The notes: generated from the letters alone by a model not told the origin. Positions 10,807 to 19,953 are shown, counted from the first letter of the stretch. The stretch is 47,094 nucleotides of DNA from Pedobacter sp. (GCA_025351765.1 JANXVH010000019.1:1-47094), one strand, 5' to 3'. Translations and numbers: made by a program.

Positions 10807-12951
10807 ATGAAAAAGACTTTTTTGCTGAACTTGCTGGTGCTTTTTATAATGACATCTTCGCAGGCGCAAAAACTGCCAACAGACTATGTAAACCCATTAT
10901 TGGGCACGGCCACCCTCTGGGATCCCAAAGACCTGGGCTTTGTTGCTACTCACCGGAGCTGGGGTGCAGAAGTATTCCCTGGATCATCATTACCCAATGC
11001 GATGGTACAGCTCACGCCCGTTAGTCAGTTTCATAGCGGGTCCGGTTACCAGTACGAAGACACCGTGATTTACGGCTTTGCACATACCAGCAAAGGCCAT
11101 TGGAATCTTTGCAATATTCCCCTGATGCCCGCAACAGGTTCAATATCAGCAGATAATTATCAATCGAAATTCAGTCATAAAAATGAAAGTGCCCATCCTG
11201 GCTATTACCAGGTCTATCTAGAGCGGTATGGCATCAATGCCGAATTCACCTCTACATTAAGAAGTGGTTTTCATAAATACACGTTCAAGCCTGGCCAGCC
11301 GAAAAAACTGATCGCCGACTTGTCTATGTCGAACGAACGGGTGAAGAGCTGGGATATAGAAAAGGAAAGTGCAAACGTCTTCAGCGGTTTCCAGCAGGCG
11401 GGGGAGAAGTTATACTTCTATGCTGTTTCTAACCATACGATTACTAAAATCGACTCCATTAAAACAGACAAAAAGATCATCCCGGTGGTCAACTTTGCTG
11501 ATGCAGCAAAGCCCCTTGAAGTCCAGATTGGTTTCTCTTATGTAAGCGTAAAGAATGCCAAAGAGAATCTGGAAAAAGAAATGATTGGAAGGACTTTTGA
11601 TCAGGTACGCCAAGATGCCACTCAAACTTGGCAAGCCCTATTGTCCAAAATCAAGGTAACTGGTGGTACAGAGCGCCAAAAAGGACTTTTTTATTCTACC
11701 CTGTATCGTTCTTTTTTATGGCCGGCGCTACGTAGTGATATTAACGGGGAATTTATGGATCAAAGCGGTAAGGTTGTAAATAAAGGCTTCAATTACTATA
11801 CCGAGCCCTCTTTATGGGATGACTACCGTAATAAACTAATACTACTGGGTATGTTGGCGCCCAAAGTAACCAATGACGTGATTCAATCCCTAATTGATAA
11901 AGGTGAAAGTCGCGGTTTTATGCCTACTTTCTTTCATGGAGACCACGCATCTGTTTTTATTGCAGGATCCTATCTCCGCGGACTTAAAAATTACGATGTT
12001 AAAAGCGCCTATCAACTCATGCTAAGAAATGCAACGGTAGAAGGAACCCGTAAATATGTGGATGAATACAATACCAAAGGTTATATTGCCGAAGAAGCCG
12101 TGGAGAAACCGGTAACAAAAACCGTTACCAAGGCGGCGGTTACTAAGACACTGGAATATGCTTATGACGATTATGCGGTTGCACTCCTTGCAAAAGAACT
12201 TAAAGATACTGCAAACTACAAGATGCTCATGAAGCGGACGGGAAACTATAAAAATGTGTTTGATCCGGCCACGCAATTCATGAGGGGACGACTAGCAAAT
12301 GGAGACTGGGTAAAGAACTTTGATTCTGATTATCCGTACTACGAATACATGTACCGCGAAGCGAATGCGTGGAATTCCACTTTTTTTGCGCCTCATGACC
12401 CTAAGGGTTTGGTTGGACTGTTCCCCAGCAAGGCCGCATTTGAAACCAAACTGGATTCTTTGTTCAGCAAACCCTGGAAAGGCTACGAAGCCGATAATCT
12501 TTCTGGCTTTATCGGTCAATATTGTCACGGCAACCAACCCGCACATAGCTTCCCTTTCATGTACTATTTTATTGGCAAACAAGAGAAATCGCAAGTAATA
12601 CTGGATAGTATTATGAACCATTTTTACGATATGGGCAAAGATAAACTGGCTTATGCAGGGATGGACGATGCCGGAGAGATGTCATCCTGGTACGTATTTA
12701 ATGCCATGGGATTCTATCCTTTTTCACCAGCGGATCCAAAATACATTGTATCTGTACCACTATTTGACAAGATAGAATTTACCTATGGCGGTGCTAATGG
12801 CAAGACTTTTACCATTGAGAAAAGGAAAATAGGAGCAAAGGCACGTAAAAAAATTGCCCACATCAGTTACGGAAATCAGAAAATAGAAAACTATTTTATT
12901 AATGATGCCGAATTGCGAAAAGGCGGAAAGTTAGTTATCACAACACAATAA
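10807..12951 (+). CDS. GH92-family exo-alpha-mannosidase-like protein with Gln at the catalytic acid position
   Basis: GH92 enzymes are calcium-dependent inverting exo-enzymes acting on alpha-mannosides. This 714-residue protein has a signal peptide (about 1-20, SQA/Q). An N-terminal beta-sandwich follows (VNPLLGTA, a divergent PGSSLPNAMVQLTP, YGFAHTSKGHW), then an alpha-barrel. The C-terminal block GMDDAGEMSSWYVFNAMGFYP carries the usual paired aspartates as Asp620 and Asp621. The family block GNEPxH, whose Glu is the general acid in characterised alpha-mannosidases, reads GNQPAH here, with Gln577. The same substitution is known in a GH92 enzyme that cleaves mannose-alpha-1-phosphate linkages, where the leaving group needs no protonation. 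The protein may therefore act on mannosyl phosphodiesters, have little activity, or use another acid. It is divergent from the GH2 gene. Confidence 0.85.
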   Translation: MKKTFLLNLLVLFIMTSSQAQKLPTDYVNPLLGTATLWDPKDLGFVATHRSWGAEVFPGSSLPNAMVQLTPVSQFHSGSGYQYEDTVIYGFAHTSKGHWNLCNIPLMPATGSISADNYQSKFSHKNESAHPGYYQVYLERYGINAEFTSTLRSGFHKYTFKPGQPKKLIADLSMSNERVKSWDIEKESANVFSGFQQAGEKLYFYAVSNHTITKIDSIKTDKKIIPVVNFADAAKPLEVQIGFSYVSVKNAKENLEKEMIGRTFDQVRQDATQTWQALLSKIKVTGGTERQKGLFYSTLYRSFLWPALRSDINGEFMDQSGKVVNKGFNYYTEPSLWDDYRNKLILLGMLAPKVTNDVIQSLIDKGESRGFMPTFFHGDHASVFIAGSYLRGLKNYDVKSAYQLMLRNATVEGTRKYVDEYNTKGYIAEEAVEKPVTKTVTKAAVTKTLEYAYDDYAVALLAKELKDTANYKMLMKRTGNYKNVFDPATQFMRGRLANGDWVKNFDSDYPYYEYMYREANAWNSTFFAPHDPKGLVGLFPSKAAFETKLDSLFSKPWKGYEADNLSGFIGQYCHGNQPAHSFPFMYYFIGKQEKSQVILDSIMNHFYDMGKDKLAYAGMDDAGEMSSWYVFNAMGFYPFSPADPKYIVSVPLFDKIEFTYGGANGKTFTIEKRKIGAKARKKIAHISYGNQKIENYFINDAELRKGGKLVITTQ

Positions 12952-13000
12952 ATGGATGAATTTTGTTGTTTTAATAGTTCCTATATGAATGGCATAGAAA

Positions 13001-13095
13001 TAGGACTTTGATAGGAGTTACATAGGAGTCTGAAAGGAGTTGAGAAGGAGGTAAAGTCCTATTTAACCCCTATATAACCCTTTTAAAACCCTTAT
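13001..13095. repeat. 11-nt periodic repeat array that switches strand midway
   Basis: Five units with GG at 13003, 13014, 13025, 13036 and 13047 (ATAGGAGTTAC-like, exactly 11 nt apart) are followed by four units of the complementary sense. The latter have CCT ends at 13060, 13071, 13081 and 13092 (TATTTAACCCC-like, 11, 10 and 11 nt apart). The halves are partly complementary and could fold into an imperfect hairpin. Spacing and unit length rule out a CRISPR array. Confidence 0.7.
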
Positions 13096-13165
13096 CTGTG
13101 TGCCTGCCATATAAAACGATTGTAAAACGCACCTGCAACAGCTATTTAAATTTTACAAACTATTA

Positions 13166-13196
13166 TTTAAATCATAAAGCACGATCCGTATTTTTG
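13166..13196 (+). promoter_or_regulatory. Bacteroidota-type promoter for the GH30-like gene
   Basis: TTTA (13166-13169), a 19-nt spacer and TATTTTTG (13189-13196) give a full match at -7 and three of four bases at -33 to the TTTG/TAnnTTTG consensus. The predicted start would leave a leader of about 20 nt before the ATG at 13224. Confidence 0.5.
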
Positions 13197-13223
13197 TTTA
13201 AAATTCACATCCGTTAATACGAA

Positions 13224-15053
13224 ATGAACACTTCTTTAAGAATATTATTTATTGCTATTATATCAATTACATCCGCTGGTAGCACATTTGCTCAGGCTGA
13301 ACTTATGCCATGGGGCAACTTGAATGGAATTCGGGTAGATGGACAGCTCATGGATTTTAGCACCAGTTTAAGTGTTGTAGGCAAAGGAGGCTGGTCAGAC
13401 ATTCGATTTTCGGGAAAAGAGTTGCAAAAGCCAAAGTTTAATCGTGTTGGTAATGTTCAAACCGTAAATACAGAGATAGGAGGCATTAAATTTACCGAAA
13501 CTGTAACGGATTTAAAACAGGGAACAGTTAGTGTAACAGTTATGTGTGAAGCTAAGGTAGATACCAATATTACCGGTATTTATTTTGGGGCAAGATGGAA
13601 TAAAACAAAATACTCAGGTAAAAACAGTTTTGAGATTAAACCCTTAGACTCAGGAGTTAACAGGAGTGGTAATGATAAGAATCTAACACAACTGTTCCTA
13701 CCAATACATAAGGGATTTTTCAAAAAGGGTATGGTGTATGAAAAGTCTTTTACGATAAGCGTTAGTGGTGAAATCGATACTGCGCCCGTTGAAATTAGCA
13801 TTGATGCTACTATAAAAGGCAGGCCTTTTGCTGGAGTTGGTGGAAACTTCAGACTTCAAAATGCAGGTACCGATCCACAAGTGATTGACTATTGTTTATC
13901 AAACATGAGGGTAGCCTGGGGAAGGGTAGAAATGCCCTGGCGGGACTGGCACAGGAATCTGGAAACTGATCCAACTGCAGCAGCAGGAGAGGGAAAGCTG
14001 GATTCACATGTGGAAAAATCAATGCAAATGGCTCAGCGTCTTAATAAAATAGGTATGCCAGTTATTGTTTCAGCATGGTCGCCACCTGCATGGGCTATCG
14101 TTGGTAAACCAAATAATAGCCCAACCCCCGAAGGGGTATGGGGGAACCCGTTAAGGCAAGATAAAATGCAAGAGATATATAAGTCAATTACTGATTATCT
14201 CCTTTATTTGAAAACAAATTATGGAACAGAAGCTACGTACTTTTCATTCAATGAATCTGATATTGGAATAAACGTAAGACAAACCGCTGAAGAGCATGCC
14301 AGCCTGATTAAAGGGTTGGGTTCTTATTTTCAGTCTAAAGGATTGAAAACAAAGCTGCTTTTGGGAGATAATTCAGATGCCAATACGTACGAATTTATTT
14401 ACCCAGCACTATACGATGCGGCGTGTCGCCCTTATATCGGAGCCATATCTTTTCATTCCTGGCGTGGTTGGGAAACAAAAACACTACAAAAATGGGCAGA
14501 TGCAGTTAAAAAAATCAATGCCGAACTTCTGGTAGGAGAAGGTAGTATAGACGCAGCTGCCTGGCAATATCCTGCATATTTTGAGGAAGAATCCTATGCG
14601 TTAGAAGAAATCAATTTATACACCCGTTTGCTGGCAATATGTGAGCCTTTGTCCATTTTACAATGGCAGCTAACAGCCGACTACTCACCGCTAACCGGTG
14701 GTGGGATTTTCGGTAACACAGGCCCCCTCAAACCAACACAACGATTTTGGCAACTGAAGCAACTGGCAAATACCAAGAGCGGTCTGCGCCATATTCCTGC
14801 ACATGCTAACCGGGCAGACATTTCAGTAGCAGCACTTGCGGGAACTGGAAATAGTTATACCATACATATAGTGAACAACAGTGCCGGACGGAAAGCGAAG
14901 ATTACCGGGCTTCCTAAAGGAATAACCAAGTTTAAGGCATTTCTTACTGATAGGACACGCAATATGACTTCGCTTGCTAATATCACGGCCAAAGATGGAA
15001 AGGCGGTATTCAATCTTGATCCGCGCTGTTATCTAACGCTTGTTGCTGAATGA
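13224..15053 (+). CDS. GH30-like clan GH-A glycoside hydrolase
   Basis: Exported retaining beta-glycosidase, by inference from its fold. The signal peptide (about 1-23, ends FAQ) is followed by about 180 residues of beta-rich sequence, a TIM barrel (about 200-500) and a C-terminal beta domain that completes the GH30-type sandwich. Barrel features are GVGGNFR, NMRVAWGRVEMPW, SAWSPPAWA, YFSFNESD (acid/base Glu344) and LLVGEGS (candidate nucleophile Glu439). The Asn-Glu pair and the second Glu after strand 7 are the clan A pattern. The N-terminal beta domain is longer than in short GH30 enzymes. GH30 includes glucosylceramidases, beta-1,6-glucanases, beta-1,6-galactanases and xylanases; I cannot choose among them. 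It probably shares a role with the neighbouring GH92 and GH38 genes. Confidence 0.7.
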   Translation: MNTSLRILFIAIISITSAGSTFAQAELMPWGNLNGIRVDGQLMDFSTSLSVVGKGGWSDIRFSGKELQKPKFNRVGNVQTVNTEIGGIKFTETVTDLKQGTVSVTVMCEAKVDTNITGIYFGARWNKTKYSGKNSFEIKPLDSGVNRSGNDKNLTQLFLPIHKGFFKKGMVYEKSFTISVSGEIDTAPVEISIDATIKGRPFAGVGGNFRLQNAGTDPQVIDYCLSNMRVAWGRVEMPWRDWHRNLETDPTAAAGEGKLDSHVEKSMQMAQRLNKIGMPVIVSAWSPPAWAIVGKPNNSPTPEGVWGNPLRQDKMQEIYKSITDYLLYLKTNYGTEATYFSFNESDIGINVRQTAEEHASLIKGLGSYFQSKGLKTKLLLGDNSDANTYEFIYPALYDAACRPYIGAISFHSWRGWETKTLQKWADAVKKINAELLVGEGSIDAAAWQYPAYFEEESYALEEINLYTRLLAICEPLSILQWQLTADYSPLTGGGIFGNTGPLKPTQRFWQLKQLANTKSGLRHIPAHANRADISVAALAGTGNSYTIHIVNNSAGRKAKITGLPKGITKFKAFLTDRTRNMTSLANITAKDGKAVFNLDPRCYLTLVAE

Positions 15054-15160
15054 AGTAACTAACTAAACCTTCCGCATTATGAAGCCAACAAAACTAGTTG
15101 TTACTGTCTCATTTATAAAGCTTCGCATTCAATAGAAATGAGCATTTCCCGAAATAATCA

Positions 15161-15168
15161 TATATTTG
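15161..15168 (+). promoter_or_regulatory. -7 element upstream of adk-obgE
   Basis: TATATTTG is an exact match to the TAnnTTTG element and would place the transcript start about 40 nt before adk. No good TTTG is found at the expected -33 distance. Confidence 0.4.
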
Positions 15169-15217
15169 CAGGCCTTCTGATATTTAAGGAGGATTTTGTA
15201 CATAAAACAAACCACAA

Positions 15218-15793
15218 ATGCTAAATCTTGTTCTCTTCGGCCCACCAGGTGCAGGCAAAGGCACCCAATCAGAGAAGCTGATTAGTAAGTACCAGTTGAT
15301 ACACATTTCAACCGGAGATCTTTTCAGAGCCCATATTAAACATCAAACAGCTTTAGGTAAGAGAGTAAGCGCACTAATTGCAGAGGGAGAACTTGTTCCA
15401 GATGAAATTACAATTGCGATGCTGGAAGAAGAGGCTGATAAGAATCCCCAGGCTAATGGATTTATATTTGATGGTTTCCCACGCACGGTACCACAAGCAA
15501 AAGCGTTGGATGATTTTCTGGAAAGCAAGGGGAGTGCTATTGCCGGTGTGATTGCATTAGACGTTGATCAGGAAGAATTGACCAAGCGCATAGCACAACG
15601 CCAACTGGAAACAGGCCGTGTTGATGATCAGGCAGATAAGCTGAAAAAACGTATTGAAGAATATTTTGATAAAACTATCCATGTATTGCCATATTACGAA
15701 GCGCAAGGCAAACTAAGTAAGGTAAACGGTATCGGAAAAATTGATGATATTTTTAATGCACTTTGTGCCCAAGTAGATCAACACCAAAAATAA
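15218..15793 (+). CDS. adk: Adenylate kinase
   Basis: Cytoplasmic enzyme that interconverts ATP, AMP and ADP. The P-loop GPPGAGKGTQ lies at residues 8-17, the AMP-binding stretch contains STGDLFRAH, FDGFPRTVPQA is the second nucleotide-contact motif, and RQLETGRVDDQ lies in the lid region. At 191 residues it is the short-lid form without the zinc-finger lid insertion, which is usual in Bacteroidota. An AAGGAGG at 15186-15192 lies too far upstream to be its ribosome-binding site. The obgE start follows 3 nt after the stop, so the two genes are probably one operon. This housekeeping pair interrupts the glycosidase block. Confidence 0.97.
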   Translation: MLNLVLFGPPGAGKGTQSEKLISKYQLIHISTGDLFRAHIKHQTALGKRVSALIAEGELVPDEITIAMLEEEADKNPQANGFIFDGFPRTVPQAKALDDFLESKGSAIAGVIALDVDQEELTKRIAQRQLETGRVDDQADKLKKRIEEYFDKTIHVLPYYEAQGKLSKVNGIGKIDDIFNALCAQVDQHQK

Positions 15794-15796
15794 AGA

Positions 15797-16804
15797 ATGT
15801 CACAAGGATCCAATTTTGTAGATTACGTTAAAATTTGTTGCCGCTCCGGTAAAGGTGGGGCGGGCTCTGCCCATTTACATAGAGATATACGTACAGCTAC
15901 TGGCGGTCCAGATGGTGGTGATGGCGGTCGCGGTGGCCATGTCATTTTGAGGGGTAATGCACAATTTTGGACATTACTACACCTTAAATACCGCAAGCAT
16001 ATTATCGCCCCAGACGGTTTGCCAGGATCAAGCGGAACATCCACAGGTAAATCTGGTAAGGATGAAATTCTTGACGTTCCTTTAGGAACTATAGCTAAAG
16101 ATGCCGAAACGGGTGAAGTGTTGTTTGAGATCACTAAAGATGGAGAAACTAAAATATTAACTTCCGGAGGAAGGGGTGGATTAGGAAACTGGCATTTTAA
16201 AACGCCCACTTTACAAACACCACGTTTTGCCCAACCGGGCGAGGCAGGTAAAGAGGAGTGGATGGTACTTGAATTAAAAGTACTGGCAGACGTTGGTTTG
16301 GTTGGGTTTCCTAATGCAGGAAAATCGACACTTTTGTCTGTAGTATCGGCTGCCAAGCCTGAAATTGCAGATTATCCTTTTACTACATTGGTTCCTAATT
16401 TGGGGATTGTTTCGTATCGGGACAGTAAATCATTTATTATGGCTGATATTCCCGGAATAATAGAAGGTGCTTCTAAAGGGAAAGGCCTGGGCTATCGTTT
16501 TCTACGGCATATTGAACGTAATTCTGTATTGCTATTTATGGTGCCTGCCGATACCGCCCGAAGCATCACGGAAGAATACGCCATATTAAAAGCAGAATTA
16601 GAAGATTATAATTCAGAACTGATGCAAAAGCCCCACGTATTGGCTATTACTAAATCTGATATGCTAGACGAGGAACTGATGACTGAAATGAAGAAAGAAC
16701 TTCCAAAAAATATTCCTTTTATATTTATTTCTTCAGTAGCACAAAAAGGATTGGTCGAATTAAAGGATATGCTTTGGTTAGCCATAAACGCTGAAATAGC
16801 CTAG
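15797..16804 (+). CDS. obgE: GTPase Obg/CgtA
   Basis: Essential ribosome-associated GTPase involved in 50S assembly and stress responses. It has the glycine-rich Obg fold (about 1-160, many G-G and G-x-x-G steps), then the G domain: G1 [10 protein letters not shown]3 [10 protein letters not shown]4 TKSD, and a late FISSVAQKG segment fitting G5. At 335 residues it lacks the variable C-terminal extension found in some Obg proteins. It lies directly after adk and ends 7 nt before the stop of the decayed transporter on the other strand. Confidence 0.97.
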   Translation: MSQGSNFVDYVKICCRSGKGGAGSAHLHRDIRTATGGPDGGDGGRGGHVILRGNAQFWTLLHLKYRKHIIAPDGLPGSSGTSTGKSGKDEILDVPLGTIAKDAETGEVLFEITKDGETKILTSGGRGGLGNWHFKTPTLQTPRFAQPGEAGKEEWMVLELKVLADVGLVGFPNAGKSTLLSVVSAAKPEIADYPFTTLVPNLGIVSYRDSKSFIMADIPGIIEGASKGKGLGYRFLRHIERNSVLLFMVPADTARSITEEYAILKAELEDYNSELMQKPHVLAITKSDMLDEELMTEMKKELPKNIPFIFISSVAQKGLVELKDMLWLAINAEIA

Positions 16805-16811
16805 TAATTCT

Positions 16812-17150
16812 TTATTTGTCTTGAGGCTGTTCGCCACGAGTAACAAAAGTGTCTCTCTTCATAGTTCTTGCCGCAATCAAGGCACTAATCAACATAAATA
16901 CAGCGCCCGCAAGGAAAGGTGCTCCTGCAAATTTTATTGGTGCCCCGGGTCTTGTAAACCAGGCAAACAAATAGGTCATCAATAATGGTCCGATGATGGA
17001 TTGTAAAGCAGGGCCAGCTATTCCACCAATGCAGTAAGGAACCAGAAACGCAAACCCACAACGGTTAGTGAGATACCAACGGTAAAAGGGCTCCATTTAA
17101 ATTTCTCTATATTAAAGATAAAAATGAGGGCTGTTTTGCCAGATTTTGCC
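16812..17150 (-). pseudogene. Remnant of a Tet/TCR-type MFS drug transporter
   Basis: The longest open piece (17096-16812, 94 codons) is not an intact gene. Its end resembles the last helices of TetA/TCR-family exporters (GIAGPALQ, then SIIGPLLMTYLFAWF, RPGAP, FAGAPFLAGAVFMLISALI). GIAGPALQ joins directly to SIIGPLL, although family members have roughly 30 residues between them (a QGxLQG-containing segment), so there is an internal deletion. An adjacent frame upstream (about 17150-17040) continues the homology with EKFKWSPFTVGISLTVVGL and then breaks, which shows a frameshift. The first half of the transporter is absent. These changes support a dead gene; they are read by eye against the family pattern I remember. 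Confidence 0.75.
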
Positions 17151-17335
17151 ATGGTAATTTATAAGTGGCCTGCAAGATAATATTTTTGTTAGTAATAGAG
17201 ATTTGCTGTTTGTGTTATTCCTCTTTTTCGCCTTGTTTACATCTTCGTTTCGTTCTAATTTTCAGATTAATTTGGGCTGTATCTCAAAGAAAGGTAAATT
17301 AGTTGCGGCTATACAGGCCTAATTACTATAACCAG

Positions 17336-19906
17336 ATGAATAAATTTTACTTCGCAATCTTATCCTTATTTTGTCTTCAAACGGCTCTTCCTCACCAACT
17401 GATTGCGCAAAATGCCTATTTTATTGATGGCTATCATGGCGGCATCCTTGGCCATTATCCAACAGGTTATACTACTTTCATAGCGGATCAAATGGATAAA
17501 AACCCCTTTTGGAAACTTAACCTGGAGATTGAACCAATTACCTGGGATGTAGTGAAAAGAAATGATGCCAGCGGATATGAGAGAATAAAAAAATATGCTG
17601 CCAATCAATCTGATAATGGAAGAGTTGAATTTGTTAACCCTTCTTACGGACAAAGCTATTTGTTTAACATACAGGGTGAATCTGTAATTAGACAATTTGA
17701 GATTGGGATAAAAAAAATTAAAGAACATTTCCCTGAAGCAAAATTTACTACCTATTCTTCAGAAGAGCCTTGCTTTACCAGCGCACTCCCACAAATTTTG
17801 CGCTCATTTGGTTATCAATACGCTTCGTTAAAAAATCCAAATACGTGTTGGGGGGGGTATACTACAGCGTATGGTGGCGAACTGGTAAACTGGACAGGGC
17901 CAGATGGTTCAAGTTTGTTAACCGTACCGCGTTACCAATCAGAAGGGCTCAAAAGCAATTCAACCTGGCAAACCATCGCCTGGAATAATGCGACAGAATA
18001 CTTGAGCGGTGCGAGGGCACAAGGTATAGCAAACCCAATTGGCATGGCAATACAGGATGCCGGTTGGAAAAATGGGCCATGGCTTGGTCAGCCTAAACAA
18101 TTTGAGTATAAACTTTGGAAGGATTATATTACAAATATTGCCGACAAGGCGAGTGCTAAAATTTGGAATTTCACGCAGGAAAACGTGCAGGTTAGCCTGG
18201 TGTGGGGTGCGCAGATTTTACAGCGCCTTGCTCAGCATACGCGCATAGCAGAAAATAAATTGATCATGGCAGAAAAGTTATACGCTATCTATGCCGTAAA
18301 TCATAAAATACCTTTCCATAAAGACCTGTTCAAAACTTCTTGGGAAAACTTGCTGCTGGCCCAGCATCATGATTCATGGATAGTTCCTTATAATATAGTA
18401 GATAAATCAAAGCAACTAAATTGGGCAGATCAAGTAAAATTGTGGACTGATCATGCAAATCGGATAGGAGACAGTGTACTGCAAACTACCATGCCCTCAG
18501 CAAAACAAAAGGCAACCCTTTCTACTAATATTTTGGTTTATAACACATTAGGGCATCAACGTTCAGAAGTAGTATCCGTTCCATTAGGTCTTGATAAAAA
18601 CGTAATTTTTTCCGTTATTGATCGAAATGGAAAATCAGTCGCAACTCAACAGGCAACTGATTCTTCCGGCAGGGCCTTATTATTATTTAAAGCGGATGTA
18701 CCTGCAATGGCCTCGGTATCTTATCACATTAAGAAAATCTCTAGCTCATTAAGACCAGCCCTTGGAGTAGCAGTAACTAAAATTGACAAAACCTACATCC
18801 TTCAAACAGACCGCTATAAAATTACAGTTGATGGCAAAAAAGGGGGGACGATAAAAAGCCTTGTCGCTAAAATGGTAAACAATAAAGAATTTGTAAACCC
18901 ATCATCCAAAGTGCTCTTCAATGAAATGAAAGGATATTTCTATGGTGACAGTGCTTTTCATTCCAGTGCCGATAGAGAAGCAAAGATCACGGTGGTAGAA
19001 CAGGGTCCACTACGTGTAACGCTTAAAATAGAAGGCTTAATTTCCATTCATCCCTTTACTCAATACCTAACCTTAACACAAGGAGAAGACAGGATAGACC
19101 TTGATACCAAAATACGCTGGAAAGGCAACCCGGGCATTGGCGAAGACTATTTTCAACATAAAGGCTGGAACCAGGAGCAGTTAAAAAAGGCTTTTTACAA
19201 TGATAGGTTTAAGTTATCGGCTCTATTTCCAGTTGCCGTAGCCAAACAGGAGGTTTATAAAAATGCCGCGTTCGACGTGTTAAAAAGTAAATTGAGCAAC
19301 ACCTTCTTTAGCAGATGGGATAGTATAAAGAACAATATTATTGTAAATTGGGTTGATATAAATGATAAAGCTGGCCAAATAGGTATGGCGCTGTTTACCG
19401 ATCATACTACAAGTTATCAGCATGATGAGGATGGGCTGCTTGGCCTTACGCTTCAATATTCGGGGATGGGATTATGGGGAAGAAATTATTCAATATCGGG
19501 ACCTTCTGAGTATCGCTATGCATTAGTGCCCCACCCAGGTAATTGGGATAAAGCAAATATTTGGACAAAAAGTTTAGCATTTAATGAGCCTCTTCAGGTA
19601 CGTTTAAGTGAAGATCCTGAACAGTCTTCTGTTTCTACCTCCTTAATTACCTTATCTAACTCCAATATAGAAGTATCATCTGTTCAATTGGAAGATGCTG
19701 CGGTACTTTTTCGCCTGTTCAACCCATCTGCAGCAGCTATTAGTGCCAATGTTGCACTTAACTTGAGTGCAAAAGCAGTTAGGTTGGTTGAGCTAAACGG
19801 TAAATTCATTAGGGAGCTGGACATCAAAAAAGCAAAAGATGGTAAAACGAACCTGGCAATAAATATACCTGCATTTGGTATAAGCAATATAAAGGTTGAT
19901 TTATAA
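17336..19906 (+). CDS. GH38-like alpha-mannosidase family protein with altered N-terminal active-site motifs
   Basis: Large exported protein of about 856 residues. The frame opens at a TTG at 17303, but the ATG at 17336 begins a proper signal peptide (MNKFYFAILSLFCLQ, cleavage near LIAQ), so I use that start. The GH38 signature is HHD (His344-His345-Asp346 in LLLAQHHDSW), followed by the GH38 C-terminal beta-domain pattern (GGTIKSL, LTLTQGEDRIDLDTKI, YRYALVPHPG). Canonical GH38 zinc ligands HxD and the IDPFG nucleophile block are not seen: the corresponding places appear to be DGYHGG (Asp31, His34) and SSEEPCF (Glu143, Glu144). A deacetylase-like variant of the GH38 barrel is therefore possible. 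A run of eight G (17850-17857) lies in the coding frame. With the GH92 gene it suggests mannoside processing. Confidence 0.7.
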   Translation: MNKFYFAILSLFCLQTALPHQLIAQNAYFIDGYHGGILGHYPTGYTTFIADQMDKNPFWKLNLEIEPITWDVVKRNDASGYERIKKYAANQSDNGRVEFVNPSYGQSYLFNIQGESVIRQFEIGIKKIKEHFPEAKFTTYSSEEPCFTSALPQILRSFGYQYASLKNPNTCWGGYTTAYGGELVNWTGPDGSSLLTVPRYQSEGLKSNSTWQTIAWNNATEYLSGARAQGIANPIGMAIQDAGWKNGPWLGQPKQFEYKLWKDYITNIADKASAKIWNFTQENVQVSLVWGAQILQRLAQHTRIAENKLIMAEKLYAIYAVNHKIPFHKDLFKTSWENLLLAQHHDSWIVPYNIVDKSKQLNWADQVKLWTDHANRIGDSVLQTTMPSAKQKATLSTNILVYNTLGHQRSEVVSVPLGLDKNVIFSVIDRNGKSVATQQATDSSGRALLLFKADVPAMASVSYHIKKISSSLRPALGVAVTKIDKTYILQTDRYKITVDGKKGGTIKSLVAKMVNNKEFVNPSSKVLFNEMKGYFYGDSAFHSSADREAKITVVEQGPLRVTLKIEGLISIHPFTQYLTLTQGEDRIDLDTKIRWKGNPGIGEDYFQHKGWNQEQLKKAFYNDRFKLSALFPVAVAKQEVYKNAAFDVLKSKLSNTFFSRWDSIKNNIIVNWVDINDKAGQIGMALFTDHTTSYQHDEDGLLGLTLQYSGMGLWGRNYSISGPSEYRYALVPHPGNWDKANIWTKSLAFNEPLQVRLSEDPEQSSVSTSLITLSNSNIEVSSVQLEDAAVLFRLFNPSAAAISANVALNLSAKAVRLVELNGKFIRELDIKKAKDGKTNLAINIPAFGISNIKVDL

Positions 19907-19953
19907 GGAATAAATGTCCTGTAAACCCGTACGATAATGCTGTTGGTGCAATT

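Larger units (their letters stand above)
12952..13223. promoter_or_regulatory. Intergenic region with periodic repeat and GH30 promoter
   Basis: This 272-nt gap contains an 11-nt periodic G-rich then C-rich array (about 13001-13095) and a promoter-like element just before the GH30 gene. I see no coding frame in it. Confidence 0.5.

Noticed and set aside
13001..13095. The 11-nt array as a CRISPR or minisatellite coding repeat
   Set aside because: Units are far too short for CRISPR, there are no unique spacers, the sense switches midway, and no frame codes through it.
15186..15192. AAGGAGG as the adk ribosome-binding site
   Set aside because: It lies 25 nt before the ATG, too far for initiation, and no closer start codon is available.
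17303..17335. TTG start of the GH38-like frame
   Set aside because: The ATG at 17336 begins a proper signal peptide; the longer start would put 11 residues before it.
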